Shown here: one piece after another, positions 1 through 6,605 of the stretch | How the letters are laid out: every line of letters starts with the position of its first letter | How positions within the stretch are numbered: position 1 is the first letter of the stretch | Assembly (NCBI GenBank): GCA_030745255.1 | Contig: JASLOY010000080.1 | Coordinates: 1 to 10,541, forward strand | Direction of reading: 5' to 3' | Length of the DNA stretch: 10,541 nt | Source of the DNA: Vicinamibacterales bacterium | GTDB taxonomy: Bacteria > Acidobacteriota > Vicinamibacteria > Vicinamibacterales > UBA8438 | Notes under the pieces: generated by a model | The model's database searches: none | What the model was told of the DNA's origin: nothing | The model's input: only the letters and a program-made list of their open reading frames with translations | Made by a program: the position numbers and the translations under genes

Positions 1-697
1 CGAGGAAGAGTTGGTAGCGGCGATCAAGCAGGAAATGGGTATCAGCCTTGCGGAATTCCGCGATGTCTTGGAAGCGCAGATGATGGTTGGGCAGGTGCAG
101 CAAATCGAGGTCGGGCGGCTCTCGATTACCGATGTCGAAGCTCGTGACTATTACGACACACACCTCGAAGACTTCACCCTGCCTGCGACTTATACGCTGC
201 GAGAGCTCCTGGTCGCGGTTCCCGAAGGCGGTGCCCTCAACGTGGCGCGGGACAACCAGGCCAGGGCGGCGGCGGAGGCGGCGCGTGCCCGGGTGCTGAA
301 CGGCGAGGATTTTGGGGAGGTGGCGTCGGAGGTGTCCGACGCAGCCTCGAAGGCGAACGGCGGCCTCATCGGGCCGATCGAGCTGCCCGACCTGGCCGAG
401 TCGGTGCGCGAGCGGATCGAAGGGCTCGAGGTCGGGGCGGTCGGCGTGATCGAGCGGACGCCAGCCGGGTATCAATTGCTGAAAGTCGAGTCGGTGACAC
501 CGGCCACAGCGACGCCCTTCGACGAAGTCCGCGATGCCATCGCTGACAGAGTCTACAACGAGCGACGACTCGAGGCGCTCAATGAGTTTCTGGCCGAGCT
601 CCGTAACGAAGCGATCATCGAGTGGAAGGACGAGGGATTGAAGAGCCTCTACGACGACTACCTGGCCAACCGGGATCTCGCCGCGCGCGGGCAGTAA
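1..697 (+). CDS. Parvulin-type peptidyl-prolyl cis-trans isomerase (SurA/PpiC-like), 3' part only
   Basis: The reading frame is open from the first bases, so the gene begins upstream; the TTG at 11 is an internal codon, not a supported start. Seen: about 231 residues. The first ~55 are helical, as in the end of a SurA_N/chaperone domain. A parvulin (PPIC) domain follows, from TYTLRELLV (about nt 188) to GYQLLKVES (about nt 495). Its hallmark is the GGLIG turn (nt 358-372), matching the family GG(D/E)LG, and the closing GYxLxKV strand. A charged helical tail ends in RGQ. Family knowledge: such proteins isomerise Xaa-Pro bonds and chaperone outer-membrane or secreted proteins in the periplasm. 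The signal peptide would lie outside the window, so location is inferred. The nusG-like gene starts 24 bases downstream with no clear promoter between, so co-transcription is likely. Confidence 0.87.
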   Translation, partial: EEELVAAIKQEMGISLAEFRDVLEAQMMVGQVQQIEVGRLSITDVEARDYYDTHLEDFTLPATYTLRELLVAVPEGGALNVARDNQARAAAEAARARVLNGEDFGEVASEVSDAASKANGGLIGPIELPDLAESVRERIEGLEVGAVGVIERTPAGYQLLKVESVTPATATPFDEVRDAIADRVYNERRLEALNEFLAELRNEAIIEWKDEGLKSLYDDYLANRDLAARGQ

Positions 698-721
698 GTA
701 GTCTAGGCAGGCGGTAGCTCG

Positions 722-1279
722 ATGGCTCTTGCGCAGGACACAGTCGACGCTCCACATCCAGACGGTCTCGGTGTTCCCGCCGAGTCGGCGTCCGGGCAAT
801 GGTTCGCCATCTGGACCCGATCGCGCCACGAACAGGTGGTGAGGGATCAGCTCGACCGGAAGCAGGTCGAGGCTTTCTTGCCGACTATTACGCGGTGGAG
901 CCGCTGGAAGGATCGCCGGAAGAAAATTGCCTGGCCGCTGTTTCCCGGCTACTGTTTCGCGCGGTTCGACCCCGAGAGCCGTCTGGGCATCCTCCGGTGC
1001 ACCGGCGTTGTCAACATCGTGTCCTTCGACGGCGATCCTGCTCCAATTGAGCCGCAGGAGATCGACGCCATCCGGCGTCTTGTCGACACCGACCTTCTCT
1101 ATGACCCCTGTCCGCTCATCCGCGAAGGCATGATGGTCGAGGTGGTGAACGGCCCACTGCGCGGCGTGGTAGGACGCCTCGTGCGCAAAGGCGCTCACGC
1201 CCGGCTCGTGCTATCGGTCAATCTGATTGGCCAGGGCGTCTCCGTCGAAGTGGACGCGGCCGACATCAAAGCCTACTGA
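722..1279 (+). CDS. UpxY/RfaH-like NusG-family transcription antiterminator
   Basis: 185 residues. After a ~25-residue polar N-terminal extension comes an NGN domain (about 27-122) beginning WFAIWTRSRHEQVV, with the typical LFPGYCFARFD segment at 73-83 and the GVVNIVSFDG strand near 95-104. A KOW domain follows (about 134-178: EGMMVEVVNGPLRGVVGRLVR). NusG-family proteins bind the RNA polymerase clamp and reduce pausing. Specialised paralogues (RfaH, UpxY, LoaP) act on selected long operons such as capsule or exopolysaccharide loci. I call a paralogue rather than housekeeping nusG because secE and the L11/L1 ribosomal genes are absent nearby and the NGN-KOW sequence is UpxY-like. No polysaccharide operon is visible here, so its target is unknown. 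The ATG at 722 has only a weak purine-rich stretch upstream. Confidence 0.85.
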   Translation: MALAQDTVDAPHPDGLGVPAESASGQWFAIWTRSRHEQVVRDQLDRKQVEAFLPTITRWSRWKDRRKKIAWPLFPGYCFARFDPESRLGILRCTGVVNIVSFDGDPAPIEPQEIDAIRRLVDTDLLYDPCPLIREGMMVEVVNGPLRGVVGRLVRKGAHARLVLSVNLIGQGVSVEVDAADIKAY

Positions 1280-1288
1280 AACACTCCC

Positions 1289-1316
1289 AGAAGTTAGAAG
1301 GCAGAAGACAGAAGAC
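1289..1316 (+). repeat. Heptamer array 1 (four AGAAGNY units) between nusG-like gene and dus
   Basis: Four perfectly phased 7-base units: AGAAGTT, AGAAGGC, AGAAGAC, AGAAGAC. The array starts 9 bases after the nusG-like stop. It is followed by GAGGGCTTCG and a TGACT that recur, slightly diverged, after array 3. The register and purine richness are unlike the coding DNA on either side. Confidence 0.85.
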
Positions 1317-1365
1317 ACCCGAGGGCTTCGCCATCTGCTGACTACATCGGGCAGGGGACATTCTG

Positions 1366-2511
1366 ATGGACGGTCAGGACAACAGGCCGATGAAGATCGG
1401 GTCGGTCACGCTCGAGTCGCCGTTCGCCTTGGCGCCGATGGCCGGGATGACCGATACCGCCTTCCGTCGTCTGGTCAAGCGCCGGGGCGGCTGTGGGCTG
1501 GTTGTGACCGAGATGGTCAGTTCCGAGGGGCTCGTCCGTGGAATCGACCGGACGCTCGAGTACGCCGAGTACACCGACGAGGAGCGGCCGGTGTCCATCC
1601 AGATCTTTGGTGGCGATCCTGCCAAGATGGCTGAAGCGGCGCAGATCGTCGAGGGGATGGGCGCCGATGTGGTCGACGTCAACATGGGTTGTCCCGTACC
1701 GAAAATAGCTAAACACCAGGCCGGATGTAGCCTGATGCGGAGGCCCGAGCAGGCTGCTGCGGTGGTCCGGGCGATGACCCGGGCCGTATCGATCCCGGTC
1801 ACCGTGAAGATGCGCTCCGGGTGGGACGAGACACACGTCAATGCTCCCGCTGTTGCTGGGCTCATGGAGGATGCCGGCGCCGCAGCTGTCGCGGTGCACG
1901 GTCGTACGGCGGCGCAGTCCTACTCCGGACGGTCGGACTGGGGTCTCATCAACGAGGTGGCGCGCAGCGTCTCGATACCGGTGCTGGGCAGCGGTGATTG
2001 CGTGGCGCCCGAGGACCTGGTCGGGCGGCTAGGTGAGACGGCCGTAGCTGGCGTGCTTGTCGGCCGTGGCGCGCTGCGCAACCCCTGGATCTTTGAACAG
2101 GCGAAGGCGCTCGGGCGAGGGTGGGCGGCTCGGTCCGTCACTGAACAGGAACGCGGGTGGTTTCTGCTCGCCTACATCGACCTGCTCCTGTCGGAGGGAA
2201 CTGGCGAGGCCGAAGGCTTTCGTCACACGGCGACGATCGACCCGAAGGCCGGCCCGGGCCGGCGCAGCGCGCGCAGCCGCGAGCGGTGGGTGCTCAACAA
2301 GCTCCGGGCGCTCGGCTCCTGGTATACCAAAGGCTTCGACAACGGGTCGCGTCTGCGGGTCGCGATTAACCGTACCAAGTCGCTCGACGAGCTACGGGCG
2401 ATCATCCGCGACTTCTTCGGGGTTGCCGACGCAACGCCGCACTCCATCGCATCGGAGCCGGCTGAAGGTCGTGACTCGGGCGTAGCCCATCAGTTGTCTC
2501 CTGTCTCCTGA
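1366..2511 (+). CDS. dusB: tRNA-dihydrouridine synthase, DusB type
   Basis: 381 residues, slightly longer than typical DusB (about 320-350). FMN-dependent Dus enzymes reduce uridines in the tRNA D-loop using NADPH. Seen: TIM-barrel motifs in order, PMAGMTD at 24-30 (FMN phosphate region), NMGCPVPKI at 106-114 with the catalytic cysteine C109, FMN-contacting K148 in VTVKMRSGW, HGRT at 178-181, GSGD at 208-211, GRGALRNPWIF at 233-243. A helical C-terminal tRNA-binding domain follows (about 260-355). A purine-rich AGGGGA lies about 8 bases before the ATG at 1366. The last ~25 residues (after FFGVADAT) are low complexity and appear to be repeat DNA read as protein: they cover a GGGC/GCCC hairpin and half of heptamer array 2, and the TGA stop sits at a heptamer junction. 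The ancestral stop was probably earlier. Dus subfamily assignment is by motif similarity. Confidence 0.95.
   Translation: MDGQDNRPMKIGSVTLESPFALAPMAGMTDTAFRRLVKRRGGCGLVVTEMVSSEGLVRGIDRTLEYAEYTDEERPVSIQIFGGDPAKMAEAAQIVEGMGADVVDVNMGCPVPKIAKHQAGCSLMRRPEQAAAVVRAMTRAVSIPVTVKMRSGWDETHVNAPAVAGLMEDAGAAAVAVHGRTAAQSYSGRSDWGLINEVARSVSIPVLGSGDCVAPEDLVGRLGETAVAGVLVGRGALRNPWIFEQAKALGRGWAARSVTEQERGWFLLAYIDLLLSEGTGEAEGFRHTATIDPKAGPGRRSARSRERWVLNKLRALGSWYTKGFDNGSRLRVAINRTKSLDELRAIIRDFFGVADATPHSIASEPAEGRDSGVAHQLSPVS
2478..2488. repeat. Small hairpin GGGC-GTA-GCCC inside the dus 3' end
   Basis: A 4-bp perfect stem with a GTA loop, immediately before heptamer array 2. A longer version (CGGGGC-GTA-GCCCCG) occurs at 3015-3029, so both are probably members of one REP-like family. 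Here it is translated as part of the dus C-terminus. Confidence 0.5.
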
Positions 2512-2523
2512 CTGCTGTTTCTT
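2496..2523 (-). repeat. Heptamer array 2 (four units, minus orientation) overlapping the dus stop
   Basis: On the + strand the units are GTCTCCT, GTCTCCT, GACTGCT, GTTTCTT; read on the minus strand they are AGGAGAC (twice), AGCAGTC and AAGAAAC. The phase is exact over 28 bases. Orientation is opposite to array 1, so dus is bracketed by inverted copies. The TGA stop of dus (2509-2511) falls within the array. Confidence 0.75.
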
Positions 2524-2537
2524 TCGGGAATCCGCTC

Positions 2538-2897
2538 ATGCCCCGACTCATCGAGAGCCCGACCGTTATCCAGGCAGCAGGGAACCTCCCCAAGCGGATC
2601 GAGGAATATGCCGGGCGCGTGAACAGCGGGCACAGCGCTGTCAGCGTCGCCAGGATGGTGTCGCCGGAGGGCTGGGTCGAGCCGGGCCAGCGGCCCGACT
2701 TCGAGGAGATTACCGTCGTGCTCAGCGGTCTCCTGCGGGTCGAGTCCGAGTCGGGCTCGCTCGACGTGCGGGCCGGTCAGTCGGTTGTCACCGCGCCGGG
2801 CGAATGGGTCCGCTACAGCAGCCCGAAGGCGGGCGGCGCCGAGTATGTGGCCGTCTGTCTGCCGGCGTTTTCCCCCGACACGGTGCACCGAGACTAG
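2538..2897 (+). CDS. Small cupin-fold protein without canonical metal ligands
   Basis: 119 residues, a single cupin barrel. Seen: cupin motif 1 region GWVEPGQRPDFEEITVVLSGLLRVE (about 46-70, shown here in outline), ending in the characteristic E...VLSG turn. Motif 2 region is GQSVVTAPGEWVRYSSP (about 84-100), with the conserved PGEW turn. The two histidines of motif 1 are replaced (P-D-F in the HxH position) and the histidine of motif 2 is replaced by R or Y, so the usual metal site is missing; E72-type acidic residues remain. It may bind a ligand or act as a non-catalytic sensor; no substrate can be assigned. It starts 26 bases after dus with only a weak CGGGAA upstream, so it may be expressed from the dus transcript. 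Its stop overlaps the first base of an inverted repeat arm. Confidence 0.75.
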   Translation: MPRLIESPTVIQAAGNLPKRIEEYAGRVNSGHSAVSVARMVSPEGWVEPGQRPDFEEITVVLSGLLRVESESGSLDVRAGQSVVTAPGEWVRYSSPKAGGAEYVAVCLPAFSPDTVHRD

Positions 2898-2944
2898 TCT
2901 TCCTGGCGACGCGTTGGCCTGACCGACGTTGCTTCCTCGGGACA

Positions 2945-2962
2945 GGCGCGCACGTGCGCGCC
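2945..2962. repeat. 18-bp perfect palindrome with CACGTG centre
   Basis: GGCGCGCACGTGCGCGCC is fully self-complementary. It lies inside the inverted-repeat element, 48 bases after the cupin stop. It could form a cruciform or RNA hairpin, or be a dimeric protein binding site; nothing chooses between these. Confidence 0.6.
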
Positions 2963-3014
2963 CCGCAGGAGCGGAGTGGGGCCTTGGGTTCCCCGCGAGC
3001 GCCCGCGTGGGTTT

Positions 3015-3029
3015 CGGGGCGTAGCCCCG
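3015..3029. repeat. GTA-loop hairpin CGGGGC-GTA-GCCCCG
   Basis: Six-base-pair perfect stem with a three-base GTA loop. It is a longer relative of the hairpin at 2478-2488. There is no T-run directly after it, so it is not a typical intrinsic terminator. Confidence 0.55.
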
Positions 3030-3123
3030 TCTAGGTACAGCCGCGCCTCGCCAGGAAGACCTGGGTTGGTTCGTGAGGTGTGGTTCCTTCGGGCAGGAGT
3101 GTGTGTGGGCGGCTTCTGTGGCG

Positions 3124-3139
3124 CAGGCCTTCAGGCCTT
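3124..3139 (+). repeat. Tandem CAGGCCTT x2
   Basis: Two exact 8-base copies in a row. Because AGGCCT is self-complementary, the pair can also fold as a small hairpin. It lies in the gap upstream of the DUF1800 promoter. Confidence 0.5.
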
Positions 3140-3186
3140 CCATGAGAGAGCCAGCCGACGGGCGCTGCCGGGATCACGGTGAACCA

Positions 3187-3215
3187 TTGGCTCCTACGGT
3201 CCGTTGGCGTATGAT
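3187..3215 (+). promoter_or_regulatory. Sigma70-like promoter for the DUF1800-DUF1501 operon
   Basis: TTGGCT at 3187-3192 (4 of 6 to the -35 consensus) is separated by exactly 17 bases from TATGAT at 3210-3215 (5 of 6 to the -10 consensus). A transcript starting about 3222 would have a ~26-base leader containing the GGGAGG ribosome binding site. Confidence 0.6.
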
Positions 3216-3235
3216 GCGACCATAGGACTCTCATT

Positions 3236-3241
3236 GGGAGG
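3236..3241 (+). promoter_or_regulatory. Ribosome binding site GGGAGG fixing the DUF1800 start
   Basis: A strong Shine-Dalgarno sequence six bases before the ATG at 3248. It supports this start even though it leaves a long 28-residue polar stretch before the hydrophobic segment of the protein. Confidence 0.75.
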
Positions 3242-3247
3242 TCGGCG

Positions 3248-5119
3248 ATGAACACGGCGCGAAGCGTCCAAGACCCTGGCCGTACCGGCTCACCTGACCG
3301 GTGCCGGACCGCGACCCGACCCGTGTCGTTTCGGCTCGCAGGTGCCCTCCTGCTGGCGGTTGGCGCCGCCGCGGTGGCGGCGGCCGGGCCAGGTCCCGCC
3401 GGATGGGTCAATGATCTGACACCGATCACGGCGGCCGACTGGGACTACGACAAGGCGGCGCACCTGGTCGAGCGCGCGGGCTTTGGCGCCACGCCCACCG
3501 AGATCGAGCGGCTGGCAGCCATGACCCCGGAAGCGGCGGTCGCCGAGCTCGTCGACTACACCACCATCGACAACGGAGCGACCCCGGCATTCGACCCGTC
3601 GCCTATCTGGGACCCGGGGATGGATCCGTTCCCGAAGAGCCGTGCCGATGCGGTGCGCATCGCGCGTGAGACCGGGTCGTCGATGGGTGTGGCGATGTTG
3701 CCGGAAGGCGAATCACGCCGTCTCCAGCCGGTCGTCAACAAGTTCTTCTACGGGCTGCGGTCCAACGCCATCGAGACCCAGCGGCTCGCGACATGGTTCG
3801 GCGAACGGATGTTGACCACCCGGCGTCCGCTCGAGGAGAAGCTCACCCTGTTCTGGCACGGGCACTTCGCCACGGGCAACGGCAAGGTCCGCGACACCCG
3901 GATGATGTTTCGCCAGAATGAGATGCTGCGCGCCAACGCGGCCGGGAGTTTCCGCGACCTGCTGGTCGGGATTCTGACGGACCCGGCGATGCTGGTCTAT
4001 CTGGACAACGGCGAGAACCGCAAGGGACACCCGAACGAGAACTTCGGTCGCGAGCTGCTCGAGCTGTTCACGATGGGCGTGGGCAACTATTCCGAGCAGG
4101 ACATCCGCGAGGCGTCGCGCGCTTTCACAGGCTGGACCAACGATGTCCTCGAATTCCGGTTCGACGCCGAGACCCATGACGATGGCGAGAAGACGTTTCT
4201 CGGAAGAACCGGCGCGTTCAACGGCGAGGACATCATCGACATCATTCTCGACACTCCGGTCACCGCCGAGTATATCGGCGCGAAGCTGTATCGGTTCCTC
4301 GTGCGCGAGGAGATGGACGACGTCACACGCACGGCACTCGGCGCGACGTTCCGAGACGGAGGATACGAGCTGCGGCCGCTGGTCCGCCGGATCTTTCTGT
4401 CGCGCGACTTCTACAGCCAGGCATCCTATGCCAGCCAGATCAAGAGCCCGGTGCAGCTCGTGGTGTCGACCTACCGGAAGCTGGGCCTGACGACGCTGCC
4501 AACGATTCCCGATTTCAATCGTCTGACGGCTGGACTCGGGCAGACGTTGTTCAACCCACCGAACGTCGCCGGCTGGGCCGGTGGGCGAACCTGGATCACA
4601 CCGGCGCTGCTACTCGAGCGGGGCAATTTGTTCCGCGGCGTGCTGCTTCCAGACACCGATGGGTTCTGGGCACCCGACCGGTCGCTGCCGGGTCTATATG
4701 CACAAGTCGGACGGCGTATCGAGGCGGGAATGAACATCACGGCTGCTACCCAGGAGGGGGATGCCGAGTCGAGCCTGCTTGCGGACCGCGACGAGGATTA
4801 CAACACGCGGTATGGTGGGTACATGGGGTACGTCATGGCCTACGACCGGCTCACGCTCGTGCCCAGACACACGGCCGAGCTGGATTTGGCTCGTCTGCTC
4901 GACGAGGCGGGCGCGACGACGGCCGAGGAGGTCGTCGACCATCTAGTACGGCGCTTTCTCCGTGTTCCTGTCGACGCGGCCGCGCGGGACGTGCTGGTGG
5001 CACACCTGCGCGACGAGCTGGGCGCCGACCGAATTCCGTCACACACGCCGCAGGTGGAGCGAGCGTTGCGTTCGCTGCTCTACCTGGTCCTGAGCGCTCC
5101 GGAGTATCAGCTGGCGTAA
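3248..5119 (+). CDS. DUF1800 family exported protein
   Basis: 623 residues. The first 28 are polar and Arg-rich, then a hydrophobic Ala/Leu segment (about 29-48) looks like a Sec signal peptide or membrane anchor. DUF1800 signatures follow in order: the opening AAHLVERAGFGATPTEI (about 70-86), LFWHGHFATG (201-210), then the family core around NENFGRELLELFTMGVG (263-279) continuing with YSEQDIREASRAFTGWT to 297, and FNPPNVAGWAGGRTWI in the last third. Length is normal for the family. The biochemical function is unknown. The gene is characteristically adjacent to a DUF1501 gene in many Acidobacteriota, Planctomycetota and Bacteroidota, as it is here (84 bases between them), which suggests joint action in the cell envelope. 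The promoter at 3187-3215 and GGGAGG site support this start. Confidence 0.93.
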   Translation: MNTARSVQDPGRTGSPDRCRTATRPVSFRLAGALLLAVGAAAVAAAGPGPAGWVNDLTPITAADWDYDKAAHLVERAGFGATPTEIERLAAMTPEAAVAELVDYTTIDNGATPAFDPSPIWDPGMDPFPKSRADAVRIARETGSSMGVAMLPEGESRRLQPVVNKFFYGLRSNAIETQRLATWFGERMLTTRRPLEEKLTLFWHGHFATGNGKVRDTRMMFRQNEMLRANAAGSFRDLLVGILTDPAMLVYLDNGENRKGHPNENFGRELLELFTMGVGNYSEQDIREASRAFTGWTNDVLEFRFDAETHDDGEKTFLGRTGAFNGEDIIDIILDTPVTAEYIGAKLYRFLVREEMDDVTRTALGATFRDGGYELRPLVRRIFLSRDFYSQASYASQIKSPVQLVVSTYRKLGLTTLPTIPDFNRLTAGLGQTLFNPPNVAGWAGGRTWITPALLLERGNLFRGVLLPDTDGFWAPDRSLPGLYAQVGRRIEAGMNITAATQEGDAESSLLADRDEDYNTRYGGYMGYVMAYDRLTLVPRHTAELDLARLLDEAGATTAEEVVDHLVRRFLRVPVDAAARDVLVAHLRDELGADRIPSHTPQVERALRSLLYLVLSAPEYQLA

Positions 5120-5126
5120 TACACAA

Positions 5127-5154
5127 AGAAGTCAGAAGGCAGAAGGCAGAAGAG
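5127..5154 (+). repeat. Heptamer array 3 (four AGAAGNC-like units) between DUF1800 and DUF1501
   Basis: Units AGAAGTC, AGAAGGC, AGAAGGC, AGAAGAG in exact 7-base phase, starting 7 bases after the DUF1800 stop. Downstream GGAGGCTTCG and TGACT resemble the sequence after array 1, suggesting the repeat element extends about 30 bases beyond the heptamers. A DUF1800-DUF1501 transcript would carry this array in its intercistronic spacer. Confidence 0.85.
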
Positions 5155-5203
5155 CAACGGAGGCTTCGTAACCCGCCTTTTGACTGAGTGAGAGGTAAGC
5201 GTC

Positions 5204-6463
5204 ATGACTATTCGACATCTCATCGGTTGCGGCTGTTCGCGGCGGGACTTCCTGCGGAAGGGACTCTACGGGATTGGGGTCACGGCCGGTCTGCCTGTAT
5301 TGCTCAACCGGACGTCGGCGGCCCTCACGGCGCAGGCGCTTGGCGGCACGAGCATGGAGGCGCACCCGGAGCGGATCCTGGTGGTCGTCGAGCTTTCTGG
5401 AGGCAACGATGGCCTGAACACGGTCGTGCCGTTCGGGGACGATGAATACTACCGGGTGCGGCCCAACCTCGGCATTCCTGCCACTGACGTCATCCCGATT
5501 GCCGATGGCTTCGGCTTTCACCCGTCGCTGGTTGGGTTCGAACGGCTGTACAAGGACGGGTTGATGAGCGTCGTGCACGGCTGCGGATACGACAACCCGA
5601 GTCTGTCGCACTTTTCCTCGATGGGCTTCTGGCACACCGGCGTGCCCAACGGTGGGGAGCTGCTCGGTTGGCTGGGGCGTCTTGCAGATGGCGTCTACGA
5701 TCACGATGCTCAGGGCAACATCATTGTCAACATCGGTACCCGCCAGTCACCGGCGGTGCGCGCGCGGCACCATCAGCCACTCGTGTTCAACGACCCGCGC
5801 AGTTTCCGTCGTGACGGCGCCGCGAACGAGCAGAGGGCCATCGAGGCGATGCGGCCCGGCACGCCCGCCAACCCGACACTCGAGTTCCTTGCGGCAACGG
5901 CCGACAACGCCATCGAGAGCTCGGAGTTTGTTCGGGAAGCCTCGGCCGGTTACAGCACGCCGATCGACTACGGCATCGGCGGGCTGTCTTCGCAGCTGCG
6001 CCGGGTGGCGGCGCTCATCGACGCCGAGATGCCGACCCGGCTTTACTACGTCAGCTATCAGGGGAACTCGTTCGATACCCATGTCTATCAAGCAGATCCG
6101 CATGCCCGGCTACTCGCCTATACCGCAGACGCCGTCCGCGGGTTCGTCGAGGACCTGAAGCGACTCGGTCGTGCCAACGACGTCGCCATCATGATGTTCA
6201 CCGAGTTCGGTCGTCGGGTGGAGGAGAACGCCAGCCTCGGCACCGACCACGGCACCGCGACACCGATGTTCGTCATCGGCAGCGAAGTGAACGGAGGCTT
6301 GCACGGGCGGCCTCCGAGCCTGACCAATCTGGACGACGGCAACCTGAAGATGACGAACGATTTCCGGCGTGTCTACGCGACGATGATCGAGGAGTGGCTC
6401 GGGTACAGCGACAGCGAGGCGATTCTCAAGGGCTCATTCGAACCGATGGGACTATTCGCGTAA
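5204..6463 (+). CDS. DUF1501 family Tat-exported protein
   Basis: 419 residues. The N-terminus carries a clear twin-arginine motif, SRRDFLRKG at 12-20, then a hydrophobic stretch (21-34) and an Ala-rich cleavage region near 38-46, so export of a folded protein is predicted. DUF1501 belongs to the alkaline phosphatase/sulfatase-like superfamily. Likely metal-site motifs are visible: ELSGGNDGLN at 63-72 (N68, D69), FDTH at 290-293, TEFGRR at 333-338, and TDHG at 347-350. HGRPPSL at 367-373 is also typical. Folding in the cytoplasm before export fits a metal cofactor loaded before translocation. The substrate is unknown. An AGAGG site at 5191-5195 sits 8 bases before the ATG. It is very likely co-transcribed with the DUF1800 gene, whose product would travel by Sec instead. 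Confidence 0.94.
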   Translation: MTIRHLIGCGCSRRDFLRKGLYGIGVTAGLPVLLNRTSAALTAQALGGTSMEAHPERILVVVELSGGNDGLNTVVPFGDDEYYRVRPNLGIPATDVIPIADGFGFHPSLVGFERLYKDGLMSVVHGCGYDNPSLSHFSSMGFWHTGVPNGGELLGWLGRLADGVYDHDAQGNIIVNIGTRQSPAVRARHHQPLVFNDPRSFRRDGAANEQRAIEAMRPGTPANPTLEFLAATADNAIESSEFVREASAGYSTPIDYGIGGLSSQLRRVAALIDAEMPTRLYYVSYQGNSFDTHVYQADPHARLLAYTADAVRGFVEDLKRLGRANDVAIMMFTEFGRRVEENASLGTDHGTATPMFVIGSEVNGGLHGRPPSLTNLDDGNLKMTNDFRRVYATMIEEWLGYSDSEAILKGSFEPMGLFA

Positions 6464-6471
6464 CGACTCCT

Positions 6472-6499
6472 AGAAGGCAGGAGTCAGAAGGCAGAAGAT
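6472..6499 (+). repeat. Heptamer array 4 (four units) after DUF1501
   Basis: Units AGAAGGC, AGGAGTC, AGAAGGC, AGAAGAT in exact phase, starting 8 bases after the DUF1501 stop and ending 5 bases before the terminator hairpin. Part of it (6479-6491) is complementary to array 5, with one G-U pair over 13 bases. Confidence 0.82.
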
Positions 6500-6504
6500 C
6501 ACTC

Positions 6505-6540
6505 GAAGCCGGGCCCACGGCGTTTCCGGGGCCCGGCTTC
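6505..6540. terminator. Strong hairpin between convergent DUF1501 and NtrC-type genes, probable terminator
   Basis: GAAGCCGGGCCC (6505-6516) and GGGCCCGGCTTC (6529-6540) form a perfect 12-bp stem. The loop can continue with CGG/CCG after one bulged A, leaving a 5-base loop. It lies 41 bases after the DUF1501 stop. The following TTCTTCAAT-like sequence is only moderately T-rich, so termination on the + strand is likely but not certain. Symmetry could let it work for the convergent gene too. Confidence 0.7.
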
Positions 6541-6605
6541 TTCAATGTACAAAAGGTGTCCTCGGAGAGCACGGATCGACGAAGGGCAACCTTGACGGCA
6601 ACGCC

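Larger units (their letters stand above)
2897..3060. repeat. 164-base structured intergenic element bounded by a 17-bp inverted repeat
   Basis: The left arm (2897-2913, GTCTTCCTGGCGACGCG) and right arm (3044-3060, CGCCTCGCCAGGAAGAC) are complementary at 16 of 17 positions. The DNA between is very GC-rich and holds a perfect 18-bp palindrome (2945-2962) and a GTA-loop hairpin (3015-3029). No credible protein is encoded inside. It could be a non-autonomous mobile repeat (MITE/REP-like), or a folded 3' UTR or small RNA. No target-site duplication is evident next to the arms. Confidence 0.6.
2898..3247. other. 350-base intergenic region between cupin and DUF1800 gene
   Basis: No convincing gene on either strand; the open frames crossing it are antisense to the neighbouring genes and lack recognisable domains. 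From left to right it holds the 17-bp inverted-repeat element, a G/T-rich stretch (about 3061-3120), a tandem CAGGCCTT repeat, and a promoter plus ribosome binding site for the DUF1800 gene. Transcription of the DUF1800/DUF1501 pair probably starts here. Confidence 0.7.

Noticed and set aside
11..13. TTG as the start of the PPIase gene
   Set aside because: The frame is open upstream to the window edge and the domain architecture needs more N-terminal sequence, so the gene is truncated by the window.
1289..1316. CRISPR array
   Set aside because: Units are 7 bases and directly adjacent, with no spacers and no cas genes.
1342..1899. 185-codon minus-strand open frame over dus
   Set aside because: Antisense to the conserved catalytic core of dus, with no domain signature.
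2490..3143. 217-codon open frame on the minus strand
   Set aside because: It runs antisense to the whole cupin gene, has no recognisable domain and an Arg/Pro/His-rich composition typical of a GC-rich shadow frame.
5159..5181. Intrinsic terminator between DUF1800 and DUF1501
   Set aside because: The AGGC/GCCT stem has four good pairs plus G-U pairs and only four Ts; too weak, and DUF1501 has no promoter of its own in the gap.
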